Source of the DNA: Haloplasmataceae bacterium
GTDB lineage: Bacteria > Bacillota_I > Bacilli_A > Haloplasmatales > Haloplasmataceae
NCBI GenBank assembly: GCA_029240795.1
Contig: JARDZP010000013.1
Coordinates: forward strand, 1 to 51,690
Direction: 5' to 3'
DNA length: 51,690 nt
Part shown: one piece after another, positions 16,088 to 25,218 of the stretch
How positions within the stretch are numbered: position 1 is the first letter of the stretch
Layout of the letters: each line of letters opens with the position of its first letter
Position numbers and translations under genes: made by a program
Notes under the pieces: model-generated
What the model saw: the letters and a program-made list of their open reading frames with translations, nothing else
What the model was told of the DNA's origin: nothing
The model's database searches: none

Positions 16088-16216
16088 CCCCAATAAAGAA
16101 ATATTATTATAATTCTTCTCTTTAACAATTACCTGTCTTACTAAATTATTACTTGTATCATATACAACTTTTTTATCAGTTAAATTATGTTGAATAATAG
16201 AAATATCACATTTCAT
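16076..16216 (-). CDS. Hypothetical 46-residue frame, perhaps a remnant
   Basis: In the gap 15988-16370 a minus-strand frame begins ATG AAA TGT at 16216 and gives MKCDISIIQHNLTDKKVVYD followed by 26 more residues ending SLLGDIN. It finishes inside a terminator hairpin. Its hydrophilic composition is protein-like, but there is no good ribosome-binding site and I do not recognise a family. It could be a small gene or the tail of a lost one. Nothing else was seen in this gap apart from AT-rich promoter-like sequence before the gene at 16371. Confidence 0.3.
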   Translation of the reverse strand: MKCDISIIQHNLTDKKVVYDTSNNLVRQVIVKEKNYNNISLLGDIN

Positions 16217-16370
16217 ATAGTTGACTTTTATGTACTATATATAAAAATTAGTTTCACCAATTTTATATAGTCCTCATCAATAAACTGATATACTTTTATA
16301 TTCAAAATAAATTGACTTATTATATTTTAATATATAAAATTAAAATGAATAAGTTGAGAGAGGGTTAAAT

Positions 16371-17165
16371 ATGTTAAATAGTTTCACAAATTTTCTACGT
16401 AATTTCTTTGGACCAGGAATAGAAGGATATTCATTTCCATATTTTACTTTACCACATTTCCTACCTATTATAATAATGATCCTATTAATTTTTATCTTAT
16501 ACAAATTCCGAGACTATATTCGTAATAATGAAGAACTGGATATGAAATTGAGAGCTTGGTTAGGTTTTATTGTCGCACTTGCGAATATAAGTTGGTATTG
16601 GCACGCAATTCATGTTGGTACAGATATTAGTGTATCATTACCATTAACTATTTGTGAAACAGTAATGTTCATGTCTGTAATTTTATTGTTTACAAAAAAT
16701 CAACATATGTTTGATGTCTTTTATTTTTGGACTATTTGTGGTTCATTACAAGCGTTAATAACACCCGCTGTATTAGATCAATATGGTCCTTCAAAATTCA
16801 AATACTATCAATTTTGGACCGGACATTGTGGTATCTTTATTGTAATATTTTATTGTTTATTCATACTTCAAATGAAGGTTAATTTAAAATCAATGTTTAG
16901 AGCAATTATTTGGTTATTAATCATGGGTGTAGTTGCAATTTACGCTAATAGTAATATTCCTGATGCTAATTATTTATATTTATCTGGTAGTGAAAAAGGT
17001 GGATCTATCTTAGATATATTACCTACTTATTTACCAGTTAGATTTTCAATATTATTCACTTTAGTTTTATTATTATTTACATTGGCTTATATACCTTGGT
17101 TCTTTATTAATAAAAAAGAAAGATTAAATCAAAATAAATTAGTAATAAATTTAGAAACTATCTAG
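16371..17165 (+). CDS. TIGR02206/YwaF-family integral membrane protein
   Basis: A 264-residue membrane protein with six to seven hydrophobic segments. Family-like features are the N-terminal LPHFLPI, the conserved VSLPLTICETVMFMSVI in mid-protein (YwaF-type LPLHLCS position), the HCGIF in TGHCGIFIVIFY, and the NYLYLSGSEKGGSILDILP loop before the last helix. The function of this family is not known. It is transcribed alone and followed by a strong terminator. The final 20 residues are Lys/Asn-rich and cytoplasmic. It lies next to the electron-transfer genes, but nothing ties it to them. Confidence 0.8.
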   Translation: MLNSFTNFLRNFFGPGIEGYSFPYFTLPHFLPIIIMILLIFILYKFRDYIRNNEELDMKLRAWLGFIVALANISWYWHAIHVGTDISVSLPLTICETVMFMSVILLFTKNQHMFDVFYFWTICGSLQALITPAVLDQYGPSKFKYYQFWTGHCGIFIVIFYCLFILQMKVNLKSMFRAIIWLLIMGVVAIYANSNIPDANYLYLSGSEKGGSILDILPTYLPVRFSILFTLVLLLFTLAYIPWFFINKKERLNQNKLVINLETI

Positions 17166-17206
17166 ACAAAAGTTAATTATAATCTAACTATTATTATAAG
17201 ATAGTA

Positions 17207-17237
17207 GAAGAGACCTGAACAAACAGGTCTCTTTTTC
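17207..17237. terminator. Bidirectional terminator
   Basis: Stem AGAGACCTG/CAGGTCTCT with A-rich and T-rich flanks, between the YwaF-like gene and the convergent small membrane protein frame. Confidence 0.85.
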
Positions 17238-17465
17238 TTAAAGAAGTAGTGCAAGACTTAATGATGCCAATAGTAGTGTAAATACACGGAACATCCATAA
17301 CTTGATCAACTGATTTGTATTTTTATCCTTTTTTGCAGTTATTTGACCTTTAGTAAGAAAAAATACAAGTAAAAGAGGTAGAATAATAATTAACATCATT
17401 AATAAAATTTTAACTATCGTGTTAAAACACCACCTATATCTATAAATAATTTTTAAATCTATCAA
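17238..17465 (-). CDS. Small two-helix membrane protein, unknown
   Basis: The open frame gives up to 75 residues; the well-formed part (from about residue 17) has a hydrophobic helix LLMMLIIILPLLLVFFL, a Lys-rich cytoplasmic-looking loop (KKDKNTNQ) and a second helix FRVFTLLLASLSLALLL. The start is unclear: AGGTGG lies inside the longer frame, too far before the ATG pair at 17399, and no good start falls at the right distance. I do not recognise a family; a SecG-like hairpin is possible in shape, but the sequence gives no support. A terminator sits right after its stop, which supports expression. Confidence 0.5.
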   Translation of the reverse strand: MIDLKIIYRYRWCFNTIVKILLMMLIIILPLLLVFFLTKGQITAKKDKNTNQLIKLWMFRVFTLLLASLSLALLL

Positions 17466-17587
17466 TATAATTATTTTACTAAAAAGTAGTTAATATAATT
17501 GTCGATGAATTCCTTAACTTTATTATACTCCATTTTCATTACTTTTAAATATTAATAAGGTATTAATTTAAAGAAGAAATTAAAAAT

Positions 17588-18020
17588 CGTATGTAAAATT
17601 GAACTGCTCCTTGTCAAGTGGACTTGTAAAAAATTAAATTATTTTATTAATTAAGGCTTGATTTCGATATTCATTCGGACTCAAGCCATTTAACTTTTCT
17701 TGAAATCTTTCATTGTTGTAGTAATTGATAGTTTCATTAACTGCTTTTACTCATTCTTCCATACTATGAAAGCTATTGAGATAAACCATTTCAGTCTTTA
17801 AGATACCCCACTAACCTTTCATTTGTCCATTATCAATACATCTTCCAACTCTAGACATGCTTTGGGTTGCTCCAATCGCATCTAGTTTGCTTTTAACTTT
17901 ACATCCTTACTTAATTTAGCTTTTCTTCCCATAAGAAAAGATCCCCTTTCTGTATTAAGTACATTTTATTTTTTTGTACTGTCTACTTTAAGGGGATCCT
18001 AACAATCAATTTACATACGT
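17588..18020. repeat. Inverted repeat flanking the IS3 remnant
   Basis: CGTATGTAAAATTGA (17589 on) and TCAATTTACATACG (18006-18019) are inverted copies, one base apart in length, just outside the IS ends. They could be the arms of the pbuG terminator split by the insertion, or part of the element's own ends. Confidence 0.55.
17600..18000 (-). mobile_element. IS3-family (IS150-like) insertion sequence remnant
   Basis: About 400 bases, internally deleted. On the minus strand it starts with an OrfA fragment (MGRKAKLSKDVKLKA, ATG near 17932), then OrfB pieces in mixed frames: MSRVGRCIDNGQMKG, TEMVYLNSFHSMEE, then INYYNNERFQEKLNGLSPNE and YRNQALINK, all typical of the DDE-transposase C-terminus. 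In-frame stops and frame changes show it is dead. Its ends, CTCCTTGTCAAGTGGACTTGTAA (17607 on) and the complement of TTTTGTACTGTCTACTTTAAGGGGATC, resemble each other as imperfect terminal inverted repeats. Confidence 0.8.
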
Positions 18021-18050
18021 TTATATTTTTTCTATTAAACTAATATTATA

Positions 18051-19463
18051 TTACCAAATACTAATTACTACGAAATATAATAAGAAAACTGCAGATAAAA
18101 TATACATGATCTTATCTACTTCTTTATGACGTTTAGAAGCAATCATAGTGATAGGGTAGAATAAAAATCCTACTGCAATACCAGTTGCGATTGAATAAGT
18201 TAATGGCATTGATATTATAATAAAGAAAGCTGGAATTGCTACAGCTAGATTACCCCAATTAATTTTTCCTAATTGAGAGGCCATTAATACACCTACGAAA
18301 ATTAAGGCTGGTGCTGTTACTGGCGCAGTTACAACTGATAATATAGGTGAAAAGAACATTGCGATAAAGAAGAATATCGCTGTAAATACTGCAGTTAATC
18401 CTGTACGGCCTCCAACTTCAACACCGGCTAATGATTCAATATAAGATGTTGTTGATGATGTACCGACTACTGCCCCAACTACTGTTGCTGTTGAATCCGC
18501 AATTAATGCACCTCCAGAGCCTTCAAGTTCTCCTTTTTCATTAATCATACCACAACGTGAACCAACTGTAACTAATGTACCAGCAGTATCAAAGAAATCG
18601 ATAAACACTAACGAGAAAACAACTACAGCAAATGTAAATATAGAAGATAAATCTCCCCAATTGTAATCTCCAAAACCAGATAAAAATGCTCCAAATTTTG
18701 GCGCTTCAGGTAGTTGAGCGACAGAAGTTGGTAGCTTAGGTAATCCAAATGCTAATACATCAGTTAAAGCGCCATTTCCTTTAAGAATTGCTCTCCAAAT
18801 AATTCCAATTACGGAAGTAGCAACAATTCCTAAAAATACAGCAGCTGGAACTTTTAGGACATATAAAATAACGGTAATAATTAAACCGATAACTGCTAAT
18901 AAAATCAAAGGATTAGATAAATCACCCATCATTGGTACTACACTATCAGGAGTAGTTACACCTTGAGTGTTAGTAAGGAATGTTATAATTCCACTATTTT
19001 TTAAACCAACATATGCAATAAATAATCCTATACCTGCACCAACAGCATATTTTAAGTCTTGTGGAATAGCATTAATAATTTTTTCGCGTATTCCTGATAA
19101 AGCTATTAATACACAAACAACCCCAGAAATAAAAATACTTGCAAATCCAAGTTGCCATGAAAATGCATATGCAAATGGAGCTGTTATAGTGAAAGCAAAG
19201 AATGAATTCATACCCATACCAGGAGCTAAAGCAACTGGATAGTTAGCCATGAGGCCCATAATTAATGTACCTACAATCGCAGCGATTGCTGTAGCGGTAA
19301 ATACTGATCCCCAACTTAAACCATTAGCAACATTCCATTCTGTTGCAAGTTGATTTGGGTTAACAAATAAGATGTACGCCATTGCTAGGAATGTTGTTAA
19401 ACCAGCAATAAATTCTGTTTTAACATTAGTTTTTCTCTCTTGTAGCTTGAAGAAATTATTCAT
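18051..19463 (-). CDS. NCS2-family guanine/hypoxanthine permease (PbuG/AzgA-like)
   Basis: Proton-coupled purine base importer of 470 residues with about 12-14 membrane helices. Family signs: N-terminal ERKTNVKTEFIAGLTTFLAMAYILFVNP, the APGMGMNSFFAF substrate-site segment near 80-91, the DFFDTAGTLVTVGSRCG loop and GTSSTTSYIESLAGVEVGGRTG. These match the AzgA/PbuG/PbuO group rather than the UraA/xanthine group. GGGAGG precedes the start. Upstream sits a guanine-type riboswitch with a terminator, so expression should fall when guanine or hypoxanthine is plentiful. Downstream lies the IS3 remnant. Confidence 0.93.
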   Translation of the reverse strand: MNNFFKLQERKTNVKTEFIAGLTTFLAMAYILFVNPNQLATEWNVANGLSWGSVFTATAIAAIVGTLIMGLMANYPVALAPGMGMNSFFAFTITAPFAYAFSWQLGFASIFISGVVCVLIALSGIREKIINAIPQDLKYAVGAGIGLFIAYVGLKNSGIITFLTNTQGVTTPDSVVPMMGDLSNPLILLAVIGLIITVILYVLKVPAAVFLGIVATSVIGIIWRAILKGNGALTDVLAFGLPKLPTSVAQLPEAPKFGAFLSGFGDYNWGDLSSIFTFAVVVFSLVFIDFFDTAGTLVTVGSRCGMINEKGELEGSGGALIADSTATVVGAVVGTSSTTSYIESLAGVEVGGRTGLTAVFTAIFFFIAMFFSPILSVVTAPVTAPALIFVGVLMASQLGKINWGNLAVAIPAFFIIISMPLTYSIATGIAVGFLFYPITMIASKRHKEVDKIMYILSAVFLLYFVVISIW

Positions 19464-19511
19464 TGAGTGTTTCCTCCCTTATTTTTGAGAATAACTGTTA
19501 AAAAAATCAAA

Positions 19512-19534
19512 AAAGACTTTCATATACGAAAGTC
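19512..19534 (-). terminator. Riboswitch-controlled terminator before pbuG
   Basis: GACTTTC/GAAAGTC stem followed by T6 on the minus strand, about 55 bases downstream of the aptamer. It is the off-state hairpin of the purine riboswitch. Confidence 0.8.
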
Positions 19535-19589
19535 CATAACTACAGTAAGTAAGCGCTAAAAAATCACTTAAAAAGTAATAAACTAGCAC

Positions 19590-19660
19590 AAACCGTAGTC
19601 CACCAATTTACGGTTGGTGGGTAGAGACTTTAGGACCTTATTTCCTATGATATACGATTT
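19590..19660 (-). promoter_or_regulatory. Purine riboswitch, guanine type
   Basis: Minus-strand aptamer with P1 ends AATCGTA/TACGGTT, P2 loop GGAAATAAGGTCC, the core TCTCTACC, P3 CCACCAA/TTGGTGG with loop CCGTAAA, and J3/1 reading GGACTAC. The discriminating base in GACTA is C, which pairs guanine (adenine riboswitches have U). It lies in the leader of the permease gene upstream of a terminator. Confidence 0.93.
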
Positions 19661-19688
19661 TTTTCAATTATTCAGTTTTTACCTCTAG

Positions 19689-19737
19689 AGTATACCTTAT
19701 ATTAATATAAAAAGCAATATTTCGACAACGTTTTCAT
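19689..19737 (-). promoter_or_regulatory. pbuG promoter with upstream cre-like site
   Basis: TTGCTT (19712-19717), 17-base spacer and TATACT (19689-19694) on the minus strand precede the riboswitch. Just upstream, ATGAAAACGTTGTCG (19723-19737) matches the CcpA cre consensus at 14 of 15 positions. CcpA control is inferred. Confidence 0.6.
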
Positions 19738-19742
19738 TTTTT

Positions 19743-20537
19743 TTATAACAAATGTTTATAACTAAATAAATTTTCTTCTTTATTTATCACATAATATCCA
19801 TTAACATTTCTTACATCAGCTTTATTAAATAACATTTTATTATGATTTAGTTCATTAAATATTCCACCCGCTTCTTCTACGATAATTGCCATAGCCGCAA
19901 CATCCCACTCTTTTGTGCCTAATCCAAATTTGTAAAATGCATCTAGTATGCCTGAAGCTAAGTAACAGCCCTTTAATGTTGAGCCAACTTCATAGACTTT
20001 TTCAATATTTGATACATTTTCCTCATAAAGTTTAGAAAGAGATTTAGTTTTGTGTGCTCTACTTTCAGCAACTCTTATTTTACCAGTCCGTTTAGATACA
20101 TTTAATTTAGTATAAACTCGATCTTTAACTTTGTAAGCACCTTTACCCTTTTCTGCATAATAAAGTTCATCCAAAACTGGAACATATATTACTCCCATAA
20201 CCATCTCATGTTTATATGCTAGACCGATATTAACAGTAAATTCACCCGATTTACTGATAAATTCCGTTGTACCATCAATTGGATCGATTATAAAACAATA
20301 ATCATTATCAAGTCGCGATAAATCATCAGCACTTTCCTCAGATAAAAATGCATGATTAGGAAAAGCTTCTTTTAATTTTGTTAAAATAATATTATCCGCT
20401 AATAGATCTGCTTTAGTTACTGGTGAAAAATCATCTTTATAATCTACGGTAAAGTCATTATGATAAATCTCCATTATTGCCTTACCAGCCGTAATAGCTA
20501 CCTTCTTAGCCTCATATAGTTCTTTTGAAAAATCCAT
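19743..20537 (-). CDS. 3'(2'),5'-bisphosphate nucleotidase / inositol monophosphatase family (CysQ-like)
   Basis: Magnesium phosphatase of 264 residues. Metal-site motifs in order: FLSEESAD near 60, DPIDGTTEFI near 81-90, and EWDVAAMAIIVEEAGG near 205-220. The phrase DGTTEFI and overall length match CysQ, which hydrolyses 3'-phosphoadenosine 5'-phosphate to AMP and relieves sulfur-assimilation or RNA-degradation inhibition. Other inositol monophosphatase family roles cannot be excluded. AGGAGG precedes the start. No sulfur genes lie nearby. Confidence 0.85.
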   Translation of the reverse strand: MDFSKELYEAKKVAITAGKAIMEIYHNDFTVDYKDDFSPVTKADLLADNIILTKLKEAFPNHAFLSEESADDLSRLDNDYCFIIDPIDGTTEFISKSGEFTVNIGLAYKHEMVMGVIYVPVLDELYYAEKGKGAYKVKDRVYTKLNVSKRTGKIRVAESRAHKTKSLSKLYEENVSNIEKVYEVGSTLKGCYLASGILDAFYKFGLGTKEWDVAAMAIIVEEAGGIFNELNHNKMLFNKADVRNVNGYYVINKEENLFSYKHLL

Positions 20538-20655
20538 TTATTAATTCCTCCTAACTTATTCCTCTTTAATTTAATCAGTTCATTATATATAAATAATAAT
20601 CAACCTTACTGATTACTTTATATTATTTCCATTAATAAATACTTATATAAATTTT

Positions 20656-20680
20656 AAAAGCACCTTTCGGTGCTCTCAAT
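20656..20680 (-). terminator. Terminator hairpin after glnN
   Basis: AGCACC/GGTGCT stem with a four-base loop between the convergently unconstrained ends of glnN and the cysQ leader; T-rich on both sides. It lies about 115 bases past the glnN stop. Confidence 0.65.
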
Positions 20681-20792
20681 TTTTTTATTCAAATTGACAA
20701 AATCGCCAAAATGAAAATGTTTGGTTTCAAACACTATTTATTCTACGCCTTTTTATAAAGAAGTCAAATTAAATTTACAAAAATTTCTAAAT

Positions 20793-22892
20793 TTAAAGTC
20801 TAAATAATAAATCACCATAAGTTGGGAATGGCCAATACTCTTTGCCTACCAATAATTCTAATTCATCACACGGTTTTCTTAATATTCGCATAGACATCAA
20901 TACCTCATCACGATAAAGTTTTGACCTTTCTAATAGATTATTGGTATTATTAGCATATTTCAAATAATTTTGTAACAAGATGAAAGCTTCTTCAGCATCG
21001 TTTAATAAACTTGAAATTTGTTCAAGTAATCTTTCTTGAGGTTTAACTACAACATTTAAATTTGTTTGTTTCATATTAATTATCGATAAAGATAACAAAT
21101 TCACATATTCTACAACAGCTGGAAAGATATCCTTACGATACATATGAATCATTGTAGTAGCTTCAATGTTTGCTCTTTTTACGTAATCATCTAATTTAAT
21201 CTCATATCTAGACATAATTTCTGATTCACTTAATACTTTATTTTTTATAAAGGCATTTTTGGCTTTTTCAGAAATAAAATGCGGAATTGCATCAACAGCT
21301 GTATGGAGGATTGGTAATCCTCTTCTTTCTGCTTCCTTCTTCCACTCTTCAGAATATCCATTTCCATTAAAGATAATACGACGATGTTCTTTTATAGTAT
21401 TACGGATTAATAGTTGTAAATCTATAGGTAAATTTTTTGATTGTTCTAATTTATCAGCAAATTCATTTAATACATCGACAACTATCGTATTTAAAATAAT
21501 ATTGGGATCAGCAATAGTTTGCGAACTTCCTACCATTCTGAATTCGAATTTATTTCCAGTAAAAGCAAAAGGAGAAGTTCTATTTCTATCTGTTACATCT
21601 TTTTTTAGTATGGGTAATGTTAATACTCCACTTTCAAGTTTTTTAGCTAATTTATTTATCATTAATTCATCATTTTCAATATGTTGTAATACTTCTTCTA
21701 ATTGTTCTCCAACAAACATGGATATAATTGCTGGTGGTGCTTCATGACCACCCAAACGATAATCATTAGTATAAGAAGAAGCTGATATTCTTAATAATTC
21801 AGAGTATTTATCAATAGCTTTAATAACTGCAGATAAAAACACTAAAAATTGTGTATTTTCACGTGGTGTTTCACCTGGTTCTAATAAGTTAATACCTTCA
21901 CTTGTAGCGATTGACCAGTTATTATGTTTTCCTGAACCATTTATTCCAGCAAATGGTTTTTCATGAAGTAAACAGACTAAATTATGTCTATTTGCTATGG
22001 TTTCTAAGGCTTCCATGATCATTTGATTTTGATCACTAGCAATATTTACAGAAGTAAATATTGGCGCTAATTCATGTTGACCAGGTGCTACTTCGTTATG
22101 TTTCGTTTTTACAGGAATTCCTAATTTCCATAATTCTATATCTAAGTCACTCATAAATGATGAAATTGATTCCTTAATCGAACCATAATAATGATCACTT
22201 AGATCTTGTCCTTTTGGTGCTGGGGCACCAAATAAAGTTCGTCCAGTATAAATAATATCTTTTCTTTGTTGATATAATCTTTTATCAATTAAAAAGTATT
22301 CTTGTTCAGCTCCAAGTGTACAAAATACACGATTAGGCTCGCTTCCAAATAACTTTAATATTCTTTTGCTTGATTTTTCTAAAGCTTCTATAGATCGTAA
22401 TAGAGGTGTTTTTTTATCTAGGGCTTCACCTGTATAAGAACAAAATGCTGTTGGTATACAAAGAGTTATAGCCCCATTTTTTTCTTTTAAGAATGCTGGT
22501 GATGTACAATCCCAAACTGTATAACCTCTCGCTTCAAATGTAGCTCTTAGTCCACCATTAGGAAATGATGAAGCATCTCCTTCACCCATGATTAAACTTT
22601 TCCCAGAAAAATGTTCTATCGCATTACCTTCATTAGATGTAATAAATAGTGCTTCATGTTTTTCAGCTGTTTTTCCTGTCATAGGTTGAAACCAATGTGT
22701 ATAATGAGTCGCTCCTCTCTCCAAAGCCCAGTTTTTCATAGCATTCGCAATTTCATCTGCAGCATCAGCTTCAAGAGGTACACCTTCGTTAATTGTTCTT
22801 TGAAGTTTAATATATACTTCCTTTGTAAGTCTCACTCTCATTATCTTATCATTAAATAAACTACTTCCAAATAATTCCGATATTTTTTGCAT
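20793..22892 (-). CDS. glnN: Type III glutamine synthetase
   Basis: Makes glutamine from glutamate, ammonia and ATP. At 699 residues it is the long GSIII form, not the 440-470 residue GlnA. Motifs seen: the N-terminal ATHYTHWFQPMTG (GSIII-specific), MGEGDASSFPNGG, GAEQEYFLID, TKHNEVAPGQHELAPIF, and the ATP/metal segment GINGSGKHNNWS. The C-terminal helical region after about 570 is also characteristic. GGAGG precedes ATG. It assimilates ammonia such as that released by the aspartase. It is followed by its own terminator and has no glnR-type regulator beside it. Confidence 0.95.
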   Translation of the reverse strand: MQKISELFGSSLFNDKIMRVRLTKEVYIKLQRTINEGVPLEADAADEIANAMKNWALERGATHYTHWFQPMTGKTAEKHEALFITSNEGNAIEHFSGKSLIMGEGDASSFPNGGLRATFEARGYTVWDCTSPAFLKEKNGAITLCIPTAFCSYTGEALDKKTPLLRSIEALEKSSKRILKLFGSEPNRVFCTLGAEQEYFLIDKRLYQQRKDIIYTGRTLFGAPAPKGQDLSDHYYGSIKESISSFMSDLDIELWKLGIPVKTKHNEVAPGQHELAPIFTSVNIASDQNQMIMEALETIANRHNLVCLLHEKPFAGINGSGKHNNWSIATSEGINLLEPGETPRENTQFLVFLSAVIKAIDKYSELLRISASSYTNDYRLGGHEAPPAIISMFVGEQLEEVLQHIENDELMINKLAKKLESGVLTLPILKKDVTDRNRTSPFAFTGNKFEFRMVGSSQTIADPNIILNTIVVDVLNEFADKLEQSKNLPIDLQLLIRNTIKEHRRIIFNGNGYSEEWKKEAERRGLPILHTAVDAIPHFISEKAKNAFIKNKVLSESEIMSRYEIKLDDYVKRANIEATTMIHMYRKDIFPAVVEYVNLLSLSIINMKQTNLNVVVKPQERLLEQISSLLNDAEEAFILLQNYLKYANNTNNLLERSKLYRDEVLMSMRILRKPCDELELLVGKEYWPFPTYGDLLFRL

Positions 22893-22923
22893 AATAACCT
22901 CCGTTAATTTCTATATTTTTTTA

Positions 22924-24162
22924 TTACAATTGAACAATAATTTGTTTTTTTACTTTACTTAAAATAAAACCAAAGATTAAAGATATTACGACTAATACTA
23001 ACATGATTATAAAAAAGGTTGAATAAGAAAAAGTTTCAATTAAAAACCCACCAACTATTAAAGTTGTAAATCCAGTCAATCCAATAGATAAGGCCGAATA
23101 TAAAGTTAATCCAGATGATATTTGTCTTGTTGGTAGTAATGATGAAATAAAATTTACTAAAACTGGAACGTACATTCCTTGAGATGCTCCCCTTAATAAT
23201 AGAGCAAAGATTAGGACATTCAAATTATTACAAAAAATAAAGATTATAAGTACTGGTACTTGTAATATTATGGCTGTTATCAATAAGCTAAAATCACTAA
23301 ACCGAGTATTAAATTTTAAAACTATCATCATAAATAATATTTCTAATCCTACTAATAATGAAGTGGATAATCCAATAACATCCTCAGTTCCGCCTTTTTC
23401 TTGAATATATAAAAATAAATAAGATCCAGTTGCACTTAATACTCCTAAACTAAGTGCCGAAAATATCAAAAAAACAACGAATGTTTTGTTTTTAAAAATT
23501 GATAAAAGATTACTTTCCTTATCTATATTTTTATTGATTTTAGGAGCACGTATTTGTTTCATTTTAATGAATGATATTATAGATATTAAATAAAAGATTG
23601 TACAAAAGATAATAATGATATTATAACCATAGACATCAACTAATTTACCTGTAATAAAGGCTGCAATTGCATAACCAATTGAACCCCAAATTCTAACATC
23701 ACCATATTTAAAACCATACTTCTTAGTATATAACACTGTAAGACTATCATGTATTGGTCCGATTGAACAAACAAATATTCCGTAAATTGTATTTAACATT
23801 AATATTAAAGTATAGATTGACAAAAACACTATAATAACAGATATTTCATAGCTTAACAGAATTAATATTGTGACAATATTAACCATTAGAACACTAAAAA
23901 TAACCACTTTTTTATCTAAGTTAAATTTTTCATTTATTAATGCCCAAATGGGTTGAAATAATATTGAAATCAAAGGGCTAATAGATAGTATAGTTCCTAT
24001 TAAGCTTGGTGTTATTTTTGCTACATTCCTTAAATAGCTCGTATATAAAGACAAGTAAGCGCCCTGAGCAAAGAAAAATGAAAAATAATATATTTTATAA
24101 ATTAGAAGATTCTTTTTAGATAAATCTCTAAGTAATTTGATTTTTTTATTCTTACTGTTCAT
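22924..24162 (-). CDS. Major facilitator superfamily permease (LacY/nucleoside-symporter-like)
   Basis: A 412-residue transporter with twelve predicted helices in two halves, separated by a cytoplasmic loop near 205-225 (KQIRAPKINKNIDKES). The N-terminal FFFAQGAYLSLYTSYLR and GSIGYAIAAFITGKLVD fit the MFS_1-like/LacY-type group of sugar or nucleoside proton symporters. The substrate cannot be decided from sequence. AGGAGGGG lies upstream of ATG 24162. It sits 31 bases before glnN on the same strand and so may be co-transcribed with it. Confidence 0.75.
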   Translation of the reverse strand: MNSKNKKIKLLRDLSKKNLLIYKIYYFSFFFAQGAYLSLYTSYLRNVAKITPSLIGTILSISPLISILFQPIWALINEKFNLDKKVVIFSVLMVNIVTILILLSYEISVIIVFLSIYTLILMLNTIYGIFVCSIGPIHDSLTVLYTKKYGFKYGDVRIWGSIGYAIAAFITGKLVDVYGYNIIIIFCTIFYLISIISFIKMKQIRAPKINKNIDKESNLLSIFKNKTFVVFLIFSALSLGVLSATGSYLFLYIQEKGGTEDVIGLSTSLLVGLEILFMMIVLKFNTRFSDFSLLITAIILQVPVLIIFIFCNNLNVLIFALLLRGASQGMYVPVLVNFISSLLPTRQISSGLTLYSALSIGLTGFTTLIVGGFLIETFSYSTFFIIMLVLVVISLIFGFILSKVKKQIIVQL

Positions 24163-24494
24163 GGCATTAACCCCTCCTAAACCATATTATAGCATTTATA
24201 TTTATAAAATTATATATGTGAAATTAACAATAGCGTTTTCGTTTAAATGACTTTAATAAAACAAGTTTATATCAAAGACAACTATCTTGTCATATCTATT
24301 AATACTCTTAACTTCCTATATTACAATCAACCCCCCTCTTAATTCTTAAATCTTTTTAAAATGTTTATAAGTTAAAGTTAAATAACTACCATCATTATAT
24401 GTATTAGGTAACTATGTGTTGTAATTTAAATATAGTGTTAACATTTGCTGAAAACCTCTTCTATCCTAAAAAATCAAAATCTTACTTTAAAAAA
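24163..24494. other. Gene-free gap with nothing recognised
   Basis: About 330 AT-rich bases between the MFS gene and the DUF6624 terminator. Both strands were read; short stretches such as SANVNTIFKLQH and YLTLTYKHFKKI on the minus strand look coding but are broken by stops and match nothing I recognise. The sequence next to 24163 probably holds the permease promoter. Confidence 0.4.
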
Positions 24495-24520
24495 AGAACC
24501 TACTTAAATTAGTAGGTTCT
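24495..24520 (-). terminator. Terminator of the DUF6624 gene
   Basis: AGAACCTACT/AGTAGGTTCT stem, six-base loop, T7 on the minus strand, 30 bases after the stop. Confidence 0.88.
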
Positions 24521-24549
24521 AATTGTTCTAAGCTGATACATTTTATTAT

Positions 24550-25155
24550 CTATTTTATCCAACCCATTTTTTTAGCCCATTTTTTTCTCTCTTTTTGTCT
24601 TTCCTTATATGGTCTAAAAAATTGTTGATCTCTATCCTTGACTTGTTTTTGCATAAACTGTATAGCATAAACAAGAGGGGGTAAACCAACTTGTTTTCTA
24701 AGTTGATCAACCTTTTCTACATCTTCAATTTTCCAAGGAACTAATTCATTATTCTCATTATAATCAAACTGAGTTCCATATTTTTGAGGTCGCATTTCAA
24801 AAAAACAAATTTTGTCATAAAGCATTGCAACATCTTTAGGGGATATTTTATTCTGCTTTACTTGTTCTTCTAAAAGTAGTAATGTTTTTTTTATTAATTT
24901 TGGTTTAGAAATAGCATGACCTAGAATCAACCAAGCTGCATACGCTGCTTCCTCACCTACCAATTCATTCGTTGGCCAGCCAATTTCATAGATAATTTTT
25001 TCTAAATATTCAGCATTTTGATTATGAACGGACTCCATTACTGGGTGATAACCTTGATAAAGTTCACCTTTATTAGCTAAATCATCTCTTACTTTAAAAT
25101 CATATTCTAACATTTTAAGTAAACTAATAGCTATTTCCTGATTACGATTATTCAT
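24550..25155 (-). CDS. DUF6624-family protein
   Basis: A 201-residue soluble protein with no membrane segment. It carries the pattern seen in DUF6624 proteins: an N-terminal helix with a Leu-rich face, IIYEIGWPTNELVGEEAAYAAWLILGHA in mid-protein, and AMLYDKICFFEMRPQKYGTQFDY followed by GLPPL. The role of the family is not known; the conserved Trp, His and Gln residues could form a ligand site. Start at ATG 25155 after AGGTGA; an in-frame GTG three codons earlier overlaps the site. It lies downstream of purB with its own terminator, perhaps in the same transcript. Confidence 0.7.
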   Translation of the reverse strand: MNNRNQEIAISLLKMLEYDFKVRDDLANKGELYQGYHPVMESVHNQNAEYLEKIIYEIGWPTNELVGEEAAYAAWLILGHAISKPKLIKKTLLLLEEQVKQNKISPKDVAMLYDKICFFEMRPQKYGTQFDYNENNELVPWKIEDVEKVDQLRKQVGLPPLVYAIQFMQKQVKDRDQQFFRPYKERQKERKKWAKKMGWIK

Positions 25156-25218
25156 TATTATCACCTATCTTCCCAATCGTTAAATTATATTCAATATAAC
25201 GATTAAAAATGATAATAA

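Noticed and set aside
20708-20740. TGTTTGGTTTCAAACA as a GlnR/TnrA-type box near glnN
   Set aside because: It lies downstream of glnN and does not fit the TGTNA-N7-TNACA pattern.
21259-21747. 162-residue plus-strand frame inside glnN
   Set aside because: Antisense to a fully conserved type III glutamine synthetase; no family resemblance or start signal.
24222-24245. cre-like ACGAAAACGCTATTG upstream of the MFS gene
   Set aside because: Three mismatches to the CcpA consensus, including a core half-site base.
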